The notes below the pieces were generated by a model. The model worked only from the letters and a program-made list of their open reading frames with translations, was not told the origin of the DNA and searched no databases. From assembly GCA_964597315.1 (NCBI GenBank), contig CAZQXD010000003.1, positions 1 through 64,000 on the forward strand: DNA of 64,000 nucleotides, given 5' to 3'. Source of the stretch: CAZQXD01 sp964597315 (GTDB lineage Bacteria > Pseudomonadota > Gammaproteobacteria > Competibacterales > Competibacteraceae). Shown here one piece after another: positions 1 to 7,228 of the stretch. Made by a program: the position numbers and the translations under genes. Every line of letters begins with the position of its first letter. Position 1 is the stretch's first letter.

Positions 1-435
1 GTCGGTCAGCACCCGGTTGATCTCCTCGGGCATGGAACGGTCCCGGCTGCGTAAACCGGCTTCCACATGAATCACCCCCACGCCTTTTTTGGCCGCCACC
101 AGGGCGCAGGCGATGGTGGAGTTCACATCACCGACCACCAGCACCGCCTGAGGTTGTTCCATATCCACCACCGGCTCGAAGCGGCGCATGATCTCGGCGG
201 TCTGCGCGGCATGGCTGGCGGAGCCGACTTCCAGGTCCACATCCGGGTTGGGAATCCCCAACTGCTGGAAGAATTGCTGATTCATGGCCACGTCATAGTG
301 CTGGCCGGTGTGTACCAACCGTACGTCCACGGTTGGGTTGGTGGTCCGAAAAGCCGCCATGATCGGGGCGATCTTCATGAAGTTGGGGCGGGCGCCCACG
401 ACACAAAGCAGCTTGGGGGGGGATGTCTCGGCCAT
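1..435 (-). CDS. wecB: UDP-N-acetylglucosamine 2-epimerase (partial, C-terminus outside window)
   Basis: Open reading frame running off the left edge: 145 codons starting at an ATG at 435 and still open at position 1. The N-terminus carries the family opening (KLLCVVGARPNFMKIAPI), then HTGQHYD near residue 45, VVGDVNST near 92 and HVEAGLRSRDRSMPEE near 117. These are hallmarks of non-hydrolysing UDP-GlcNAc 2-epimerases, which make UDP-ManNAc for surface polysaccharide synthesis. It lies 33 bases after the XrtA-type ATPase on the same strand, so it is probably part of the same exopolysaccharide operon. Family assignment is secure; the substrate is assumed from the family. Confidence 0.93.
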   Translation of the reverse strand, partial: MAETSPPKLLCVVGARPNFMKIAPIMAAFRTTNPTVDVRLVHTGQHYDVAMNQQFFQQLGIPNPDVDLEVGSASHAAQTAEIMRRFEPVVDMEQPQAVLVVGDVNSTIACALVAAKKGVGVIHVEAGLRSRDRSMPEEINRVLTD

Positions 436-468
436 GTCTTCCTTATCCGCTACAGAGTTGAACACATC

Positions 469-1560
469 TCAATCGGCTTTGGCATTCAGGGACCGATCCA
501 CAACCCTGGCCAACTCCAAAAAACCCTCTCGTAATGAATCCACTACCGGCTCCAGTTCGGTGAGCCGCTGTTCCAACTGCTGGGATTGCTGGGCGCCGTC
601 TTGTTGCTGCCGATGGGCCAGGGAAGCCACCACATGCTCCAGTTCGGCAAGCCGCTGGTTCATAGCTTCGCTGACCTCGGCGGTATCCTGGGTGGGAGCC
701 GCGCGCAACGGTCCCGGACTGGGCGTGGTGGGTGGCTCAACGCCTCGGTCGGCCTCCTGGAACAGTTCCTGATTGACGGACGTGATATTGGCGTCCTCGA
801 ATTCATGAATCTCCTCAAGAAATCCGTATAGCAATACCCGGTCGCAGAGAAAATTAATCCGCCGCGGAATCCCCTGGGTATAGCGATAGATGGCTTGATG
901 GGCCGGATCGCTGAACTGGGGATTATTCTGCCAGCCCACTACCCGCAGCCGATGCTCGATATACTCTCGGGTTTCCTGTTCGTTGAGAGGATTGAGATGG
1001 CAAGAGGCGATGACCCGCTGACGGAGCTGCTCCATGCCGGGGGCTTGCAGGGTGGCGCGAAATTCTTCCTGCCCTAGCAGAAAGCTCTGCAAAAGAGGGG
1101 TTTCGGAGACCTGAAAATTGGACAGCATGCGCAGCTCTTCCAAGGAGCGAGGCGGCAGATTCTGTGCCTCGTCCACCACCAACAGCACCCGCCGCCCCTC
1201 TCGGGCGCAGGAGCGCAGAAAGTCTTCGAAACGTTTGATGAGGGAGGCTTTATCCAGACCCTCGTGGGGGACACCGAAAGCGGCAACCACCATCCGCAAT
1301 AGATCATCGGCGTCCAATTGGGTCGTCACCAGTTGGGCGGCCACTAGGCCGGTGGAGTCCAACTCATTGAACAGATTGCGCACTAATGTGGTCTTGCCGG
1401 TGCCGATGCCCCCGGTAATGACGATAAAGCCTTCCGCCTGGCTTAGGCCATAGCGCAAATAGGCCAGCGCCCGCCGATGCCCGCTGCTGCCGAAGAAAAA
1501 ACGGGGATCGGGGCTTAACTGGAAGGGTTTGGCGGAGAAACCATAATAGGTCGTATACAT
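469..1560 (-). CDS. XrtA/PEP-CTERM locus-associated AAA secretion ATPase (ExeA/GspA-like)
   Basis: A 363-residue protein with the MYxxYYGFxxKPFxLxPDPRFFF opening shared by ExeA-like ATPases and by the exosortase-locus subfamily (TIGR03015 from memory). Walker A GGIGTGKT lies at residues 50-57 and Walker B VLLVVDEAQ at about 125-133. The winged AAA lid carries TQGIPRRINFLCDR. The C-terminal third (about 270-363) is Gln/Glu-rich and probably coiled coil, and the protein ends in it. It follows the barrel protein by 7 bases and precedes wecB, the usual order in XrtA exopolysaccharide loci. It is cytoplasmic and probably energises export or assembly; its exact role is not established. Confidence 0.88.
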   Translation of the reverse strand: MYTTYYGFSAKPFQLSPDPRFFFGSSGHRRALAYLRYGLSQAEGFIVITGGIGTGKTTLVRNLFNELDSTGLVAAQLVTTQLDADDLLRMVVAAFGVPHEGLDKASLIKRFEDFLRSCAREGRRVLLVVDEAQNLPPRSLEELRMLSNFQVSETPLLQSFLLGQEEFRATLQAPGMEQLRQRVIASCHLNPLNEQETREYIEHRLRVVGWQNNPQFSDPAHQAIYRYTQGIPRRINFLCDRVLLYGFLEEIHEFEDANITSVNQELFQEADRGVEPPTTPSPGPLRAAPTQDTAEVSEAMNQRLAELEHVVASLAHRQQQDGAQQSQQLEQRLTELEPVVDSLREGFLELARVVDRSLNAKAD

Positions 1561-1567
1561 AAGCCGT

Positions 1568-3127
1568 TTAGAACGTAATCCTTAGCTGTAGACTTAATCG
1601 GTTCTCACGGTAGCCGTCGATGGCATCCTCGGCGCTGTTACGGGCATGCCGATAGCGGACTTCACCCACCATGTCCTCGGCGAAGACATGCTCAAGCCCC
1701 AACACGGTTATCCATAAATTGTCCTTGTCGGACTGGGCATCAATGCGCTCCCATGAGCTTTCCAGGATGGATGACGTCCTCGTGGCGAATCGCCAGATCC
1801 AACTCGCTCTCGCCCCGAATCCGTCTTCATTGTCCTGGTCATCCTGAAACTCTCTGCGTTCGCTGAAGACACCAACGCTGAAGCTGCTGCGTCCACGGCG
1901 ATAGCCGACGTTGAAATCGAAACGCTTGCGAAGAAATTCCTGGTCGGTCAGGGTAAACAGGCCATCATTGTTCAGGCCATCCCCCCCCGGGTCGGGTATC
2001 GGCAAGACATCCTCCCCGAAACCGGGCGAAGGGGCGCCGGTGTCCCGATCAAGCACATCATCGACACTGCTGACAATCAGCTCCTGCACACTGGTCACTG
2101 TTTCCAGATAACTGGCCGACCACGTGGAATACCGCGTCCGATGGAACAAGCGCCCCGACCAGGATTCTCCGGTATTGAGTCCCACCTCGCGGTCTTGGTA
2201 ATTCAGTTGCAGGCTGGATCGGTTGGTGGGCGTCAGCGTGACCGCCGCGCGCCGGAAATTCCCGCCGCCCAGCACGGAAAACTCCATAAAGCGACTGGGT
2301 CTCCAGCCGACGCCCACCCCCCAGAAAGCACCATCCTCATTGACAAACCCCGTGGCCAGCTCGTTGTCCTCGTAACCGGCCTCCGCCAGTAGCGACCATT
2401 CTCTAGTCAGTTGATAAATACCCTGCCCTCGGGTGCTCTGACGGGTGCTGTCCCCCACGCTGTCCCTATCTATCTGATCGGTGGTATGGGACAACTCCCA
2501 GAACAAGCGGCTGTAGCGTCGGCCACTGTTCAGACGCAACGTCGCGGCATGTCCTTCACTATCACTCACTGCGTCGTCGAAACGGGTTACCTTATAAGTG
2601 TACCGCGCCTCGGATTCCACGAAGCCGCCAAAGTCGTGGCGCCACCAAGGGCTGACTTGATAAGACAGCGCATCCGTGCGGTTGTCACCCAAGGACAGAT
2701 TGTCCAGACCAAGGCGCCCCTCGGGCGAAATCAGCAGTTGGCGCATGTTCGCGGTCGCGTCTAGAAACACCTCGTCTTTGATTAACTCCGCCCGCGCCGC
2801 GCTTTTCAGTTGGTGATTGATCTGGTTTTGGTCGCTGTCCTTGGCGTACAGGAAATTCTCCATCAGGTAATTGATACTCAGCTCCAGCCGCCGCCCTTTT
2901 CGGAACAACGATATTCCGGGGCTGATTGCGGTCACCAGTTCAGACTGGGCGCGATCGCTAGGTTCCAGATCAACATTATCGGTATAGATCTCCCGCAACT
3001 CGATGGAAGGGGTGATCGTCCAACCCTCTAGCGCAGGGGCTTTAGCGCACACCAGCAGCAGCAGCCCTCCCACCAGCGCCGCCGACCTGCGCGGATTGCG
3101 GAAATCAGTCACGGCCACTGTCGCCAT
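1568..3127 (-). CDS. XrtA/PEP-CTERM locus outer-membrane beta-barrel protein (TIGR03016-like)
   Basis: About 519 residues if started at the ATG at 3127. A signal peptide is visible (basic RNPRRS, hydrophobic LVGGLLLLVCA, likely cleavage after KAPA). The mature part begins WTITPSIELREIYTDNV and continues as alternating aromatic/polar beta strands to a terminal LSLQLRITF, typical of outer-membrane barrels. It matches the uncharacterised barrel protein that follows the tyrosine kinase in XrtA loci. The start is uncertain: the frame is open back to an ATG at 3208 inside the kinase gene, and a GTG at 3112 would give an 8-base overlap with the kinase stop. No clear ribosome binding site settles it. 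It may be an export porin for the polysaccharide (inference). Confidence 0.8.
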   Translation of the reverse strand: MATVAVTDFRNPRRSAALVGGLLLLVCAKAPALEGWTITPSIELREIYTDNVDLEPSDRAQSELVTAISPGISLFRKGRRLELSINYLMENFLYAKDSDQNQINHQLKSAARAELIKDEVFLDATANMRQLLISPEGRLGLDNLSLGDNRTDALSYQVSPWWRHDFGGFVESEARYTYKVTRFDDAVSDSEGHAATLRLNSGRRYSRLFWELSHTTDQIDRDSVGDSTRQSTRGQGIYQLTREWSLLAEAGYEDNELATGFVNEDGAFWGVGVGWRPSRFMEFSVLGGGNFRRAAVTLTPTNRSSLQLNYQDREVGLNTGESWSGRLFHRTRYSTWSASYLETVTSVQELIVSSVDDVLDRDTGAPSPGFGEDVLPIPDPGGDGLNNDGLFTLTDQEFLRKRFDFNVGYRRGRSSFSVGVFSERREFQDDQDNEDGFGARASWIWRFATRTSSILESSWERIDAQSDKDNLWITVLGLEHVFAEDMVGEVRYRHARNSAEDAIDGYRENRLSLQLRITF

Positions 3128-4034
3128 AGCCATAGCCGTAGCCGTAGCCGTAGTAATAGGGACCGTAAGCGGACGAGCCTGTGCGGGAGCGGGATTTATT
3201 GAGTACAAAACCGACGATCATATCGGGATGCAACATGGATAAGGCTTCCTGCACCTGGGAGCGGCGGGTTTTCTCCGACTCCACCACCATGACCACCTGG
3301 CCTACCAGACCGGCCAATACGCTGGCCTCCGTGGTCGCCAACAGAGGGGGTGAATCGAAAATCACAATCCGATCCGAATAGCGCAGACTCATCTCCCTGG
3401 CCAGGTCCCGCATGTTTTCGCTGCCCAGAAGTTCGGTAGAGAGATGGTGGGTGTTTCCCGCCGGCAACACGGTCAGGGAAGGCACATTGGTTTCGATCAG
3501 CACTTCGGACAGATCCAGGCCGTCCTCGATCAGAAAATCCACCAGACCGGGACCGGATTCGAAGCCAAAAAATTTGGAAATGCTGGGCTTCACCACATCG
3601 GCATCCACCAACAACACCGTGCGATCCCGTTCACTGGCGATGCTCAAGGCCAGGTTGATGGCGGTGAAGGTCTTACCCTCGCCAGGTATAGCGCTGGTCA
3701 CCATGATCAGATTGGGATAGTCAACCAGAGTGGCGCCTTTGCCCGAGGCATTCATGAGCAAGGGGCGCTTGATATGGCGATATTCCTCCTTGATGCGGCT
3801 ACGCTTGGTGTCCGGGACCACCATGCCAGCCTGGCGAATGCGGTTCAGATCTAGGGATATGGAGCGCTTTGTACGCTTGCCGGTGCCGCGATTGACCGCT
3901 GCCTCTTCGGCTTTGGGGGCAAAACGCTCGCTCGGCGATGGCGCAAAGGGATCAGGCGTCATAGGACGCCTGGTTTGCAGCGCCCCGCTGTCCAGTTCAC
4001 CCAACTTTTCGATCGCTTTTTCGATAGTATCCAT
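3105..4034 (-). CDS. XrtA-associated BY-kinase (tyrosine autokinase, CpsD/EpsG-like)
   Basis: A 309-residue cytoplasmic P-loop tyrosine kinase. Walker A SAIPGEGKT ends at residue 122, Walker A' is VLLVDADV at 140-147 and Walker B VIFDSPP at 224-230. The C-terminus is the expected autophosphorylation cluster, with eight tyrosines between residues 290 and 303 in a GY repeat. In this family the kinase works with the chain-length protein encoded just upstream to control polymerisation and export. The N-terminal 80 residues are variable and probably disordered. The DNA for the GY tail is a short tandem repeat that also overlaps the possible start region of the next gene. Confidence 0.92.
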   Translation of the reverse strand: MDTIEKAIEKLGELDSGALQTRRPMTPDPFAPSPSERFAPKAEEAAVNRGTGKRTKRSISLDLNRIRQAGMVVPDTKRSRIKEEYRHIKRPLLMNASGKGATLVDYPNLIMVTSAIPGEGKTFTAINLALSIASERDRTVLLVDADVVKPSISKFFGFESGPGLVDFLIEDGLDLSEVLIETNVPSLTVLPAGNTHHLSTELLGSENMRDLAREMSLRYSDRIVIFDSPPLLATTEASVLAGLVGQVVMVVESEKTRRSQVQEALSMLHPDMIVGFVLNKSRSRTGSSAYGPYYYGYGYGYGYGDSGRD

Positions 4035-4059
4035 TGGTCGCCTAGGGCTTGAGACTTGA

Positions 4060-5646
4060 TTAAAGAATCCGTATGCCGGTCACTTGCATTACCAACAGTC
4101 CCGCATAGATTGCCAGGAGGCACGCCGCCAAGGATAAGTACACCACCATGCCAATGCGCTGGCGCCGCAGGCTGCCGGGCGCGAGTACGGCGGTCACGCT
4201 ACCGAATACCGGAACATTGGTCACTTCCATGAGCATTCGTCGGCTATCAAAGGTCGGTCGCAGTTGTGACAGCACAAAGCTCAACCCCAGCCCGATGGCG
4301 ACGGCCGCCACTAGCACCACGGACATCAGCCGTACCCGGTTGGGACCGGAAGGCTCCGAGGGAACCGAGGGCGGCTCTACGATTCGGAAACGAATATCAT
4401 CGGTGGTCTGTCCCGCATCTTGAGAAAGCCGGGCCGACTCGCGCCTACTGAGTAGGGCTTCGTAGTTCTGTTTGGTGACGGCGTAGTCGCGGTTGAGGTT
4501 CTTGTACTTCACCTCCACCTCGGGGATGGTGTGTACCATTTTCCGTAATTCCTCCACGCGCTGCTCGTAGTCGGCCACCTGAGTTTCAATAGCGGCGAGG
4601 TTAGCCTCTTCCTGAGCCAAGGCAATACGCAAGCTTGAGTAAACCGGGTTGGCGTCGGCGCCCAGCATGGCGCCCCCTGATTGCTGGCTGCGTTGGGCCA
4701 TGGCGGCTTGATACTGGGCATACTCCTGGTCGCGCTGCTTTTTCAAAACTGCCAGGGTTTCCCGGGCAGCGATGACATCTGGATGCTTTTCGGTGTAGCG
4801 CAGCAGCAGACCATCCAGTTGCTGCTCCAAGGTATTGATCCTGGCGTCCACCGGCAGGTTGATGGAGCGAACAATGGAGGGCGCCTCCGGCCCAAGTCCG
4901 AATACCGGCTCTTCGCCCTGCACCTGCCTTTCCAGGGCGTCCCGGCGATTCTGGACCTGTCGCAATTGCAACTTCGCTTGTTCGAGCTGTTCTTCGGACG
5001 CCTGCAAGCCGCGATAGTACTCACCCACCTCTCCAGGCATCTGGCTCATGTACTGGCGCTTGAATTCCTTGACCCGGTTCTCGGCGGCGATCAAACGCGC
5101 TTCGTACTCGCTGATCTGCCGGTCCAGAAAGCGTTGGGCGGTGTCGGAATCCTGCCGGGTCTCGCCAAGAGTGTTCTCCACAAAAATCGTCAACACCGCC
5201 TGGACGATTTTTTTGGCCAATTGTGGGTTCTCGTCCCACACGGAAATGGAGTAGAGGTTGTCCCGCCCACCACCGGCCACGGTGATTTTATCGCGCAGAT
5301 CGTTGATCAGTTCTTCCATGGCTTCCGAGGATTTGGCGTTAATATCCAAATCCGTCATCCGCGCGACTTTTTCCAGATTGGGACGACTGATCAGGGTGCG
5401 CGTCATCAGCCCCAGTTGCGTGGAAGCGCTGCTGGTATTGGCCGCCAGTCCTGCGAGCAGTTGCCTGACCACCGATTGGGTATCCACGTAAACCCTAGCC
5501 GTGGCTTCAAATTGGTCTGGCAGCTTGATGACATAAGCCCAGCCGGCCATGCTGACCACGCCAGCCAGGGCCAGGCTGTACCAACGGTAGCGCCACATCC
5601 CGTGCAGGTAGGACAGAATCTGTTCAAGTAACTCTTGCATGGCCAA
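4060..5646 (-). CDS. XrtA-associated polysaccharide chain-length determinant (Wzz/PCP family)
   Basis: A 528-residue polysaccharide co-polymerase. There is a first membrane segment around residues 20-40 (SLALAGVVSMAGWAYVI), the Wzz opening PDQFEATARVYVDTQSV, and a long periplasmic coiled coil (about 165-400, rich in Gln/Glu/Arg). The PEVEVKYKNLNRDY motif comes before the second membrane segment (about 440-460), and a third hydrophobic segment lies at the extreme C-terminus. The length fits the exosortase-locus type (TIGR03007 from memory), which is longer than the O-antigen Wzz proteins. The kinase gene follows 25 bases downstream, and the pair form the usual chain-length control unit. Confidence 0.92.
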   Translation of the reverse strand: MAMQELLEQILSYLHGMWRYRWYSLALAGVVSMAGWAYVIKLPDQFEATARVYVDTQSVVRQLLAGLAANTSSASTQLGLMTRTLISRPNLEKVARMTDLDINAKSSEAMEELINDLRDKITVAGGGRDNLYSISVWDENPQLAKKIVQAVLTIFVENTLGETRQDSDTAQRFLDRQISEYEARLIAAENRVKEFKRQYMSQMPGEVGEYYRGLQASEEQLEQAKLQLRQVQNRRDALERQVQGEEPVFGLGPEAPSIVRSINLPVDARINTLEQQLDGLLLRYTEKHPDVIAARETLAVLKKQRDQEYAQYQAAMAQRSQQSGGAMLGADANPVYSSLRIALAQEEANLAAIETQVADYEQRVEELRKMVHTIPEVEVKYKNLNRDYAVTKQNYEALLSRRESARLSQDAGQTTDDIRFRIVEPPSVPSEPSGPNRVRLMSVVLVAAVAIGLGLSFVLSQLRPTFDSRRMLMEVTNVPVFGSVTAVLAPGSLRRQRIGMVVYLSLAACLLAIYAGLLVMQVTGIRIL

Positions 5647-5675
5647 CCTTCCTCTTTACCTGGCGTGTTCCAAAA

Positions 5676-6329
5676 CTACAGCCAGGACTCTGGAACAATC
5701 AGGATATCTCCAGGCAGCATATCGACATTGGCTGTGATATCCCCATCCTTGAGTAGATCATCAATGCGCACCCGATATCCCTTCTGTTCTCCATCAACAA
5801 CACGCACGATCGTGGCATCATTGCCCGACGCGAATTCGGTCAGGCCACCCACCACGATCATGACGTCCAGCAGGGTCATTTTTTCCCGGTAGGACAAGGC
5901 TTGCGGGTTGGCGGCCTCACCCACCACACGAATCTGCTCCCGGTAAGGCCCGACCCCACCTCCCACCATCACCGTGACTATCGGCTGGCGAATATATGTC
6001 TCCAGCACGCTTTCAATATCCCTAGCCAGTTGGGTGGGCGTTTTGCCGCTGGCCTGCAAGTCCTCCACCAGCGGCGTAGTAATCAATCCGTCGGGACGAA
6101 CAGTGATTTGACCCGACACTTCGGGATTACGCCAGACAAAGACATTCAGGGAATCACTGGGTCCGATTAGGTAACGGTATTCTTCGGGGTTTTGGGTCTG
6201 GGTGCCATAATAAGTGGAACTGGGAAGATCCTGTTCGGTACTGGCGCAAGCGCCAAGCAGGATCAGCAGAACCATCGCCAAACCCAACATCATTAGTTCG
6301 CGGGTGCCGCTCATTGAGATCTGACGCAT
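5676..6329 (-). CDS. Polysaccharide export lipoprotein, XrtA type (Wza-like)
   Basis: 217 residues from the ATG at 6329. A GAGGG motif sits about 9 bases upstream. The frame is open to 6476, but the longer form would hide the signal peptide. The N-terminus has a lipoprotein signal ending LLILLGAC, so the Cys is acylated. The Poly_export domain begins at YLIGPSDSLNVFVWRNPEVSG and is followed by SLBB-like segments (VRVVGEAANPQALSYREKMTLLD) and the terminal GDILIVPES. It is the outer-membrane export component and the first gene of the minus-strand exopolysaccharide operon, with about 206 bases separating it from the divergent ABC transporter genes, where its promoter must lie. Confidence 0.9.
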   Translation of the reverse strand: MRQISMSGTRELMMLGLAMVLLILLGACASTEQDLPSSTYYGTQTQNPEEYRYLIGPSDSLNVFVWRNPEVSGQITVRPDGLITTPLVEDLQASGKTPTQLARDIESVLETYIRQPIVTVMVGGGVGPYREQIRVVGEAANPQALSYREKMTLLDVMIVVGGLTEFASGNDATIVRVVDGEQKGYRVRIDDLLKDGDITANVDMLPGDILIVPESWL

Positions 6330-6535
6330 TCCGTACCGCCCTCGCCGTGTATGGTTCGAATTCACTAACAGTTTCGCAAATTGCTCAAAAGGTTGTCGAC
6401 CGCCAGGTAGTGAAATATTGTCACGTTGGCGGACGCCGACGCACTTTACGGGGACACTGGGGAACCCGCTAGACACCAGGCAGTCAATTTAGCCTCGCAC
6501 TGGCTTTTTAACATGTCTCAGGATGATTTCCCACG

Positions 6536-7228
6536 ATGCGCTTCGCAACAACCGCCGTTTTGCTCCAAAACATCAGCAAAACCTATCTAGAGGGAGATGC
6601 AAGGCATCTGGTTTTCAAAGACTTAAATCTGGATATCCGCGCCGGTGAATGTGTTGCTCTGCTCGGACCGTCGGGTTCCGGTAAGTCTACGCTACTTAAT
6701 CTGATCAGTGGCATCGACCTGCCTGATACAGGCATCGTGCGGGTAGGTGACTCAACACTCACCCAACTGGATGAATCCCAACGCACCCGATTTCGTCGCC
6801 AGCAGATCGGCTTTGTATTCCAGTTCTTTAACTTGATTCCCTCCCTGACGGTGGAGGAAAACCTGTTTCTGCCCCTGGAACTTAACGGTTTGTATGATAC
6901 CACTCATCGCGGCCAGGCTCTGGATTTGCTGACGGCGGTGGGGCTGGGCGAGCGCCGCACCAGTTTTCCAGAGCGTCTTTCCGGCGGCGAGCGGCAGCGT
7001 CTGGCTATCGCCCGAGCCTTGGTCCACACCCCCACCCTGCTGCTGGCCGACGAGCCCACCGGCAATCTGGACACCGCTACCGGAGAGCGGGTGTTGGAAC
7101 TGTTATTCAATCTGCCCCGCCATCACGGCCGCACCCTGGTGTTGGTAACCCACAGCCGATCCATCTCCGAGCGGGCCGACCGCGTGTTGCGCCTGGAGGC
7201 CGGTCACCTTTATGAGCCGCCGCCGTGA
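6536..7228 (+). CDS. ABC transporter ATP-binding protein (LolD/MacB/AttE-like)
   Basis: A 230-residue ATPase with Walker A GPSGSGKS (residues 44-51), Q-loop Gln96, signature LSGGE (148-152) and Walker B LLLADEPTGNLD (168-179). The last is typical of the MacB/LolD family, which does not transport solutes classically but works with FtsX-type permeases on lipoproteins or envelope substrates. Its stop codon overlaps the GTG start of the permease (GTGA), so the two are translationally coupled. With the lipocalin-like protein downstream the set resembles the AttEFGH systems; the substrate is unknown. Confidence 0.9.
   Translation: MRFATTAVLLQNISKTYLEGDARHLVFKDLNLDIRAGECVALLGPSGSGKSTLLNLISGIDLPDTGIVRVGDSTLTQLDESQRTRFRRQQIGFVFQFFNLIPSLTVEENLFLPLELNGLYDTTHRGQALDLLTAVGLGERRTSFPERLSGGERQRLAIARALVHTPTLLLADEPTGNLDTATGERVLELLFNLPRHHGRTLVLVTHSRSISERADRVLRLEAGHLYEPPP

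Noticed and set aside
4681..5631. 316-codon plus-strand frame over the chain-length gene
   Set aside because: Antisense to a clear Wzz-type gene; its His/Gln-rich composition is typical of a mirrored coding strand.
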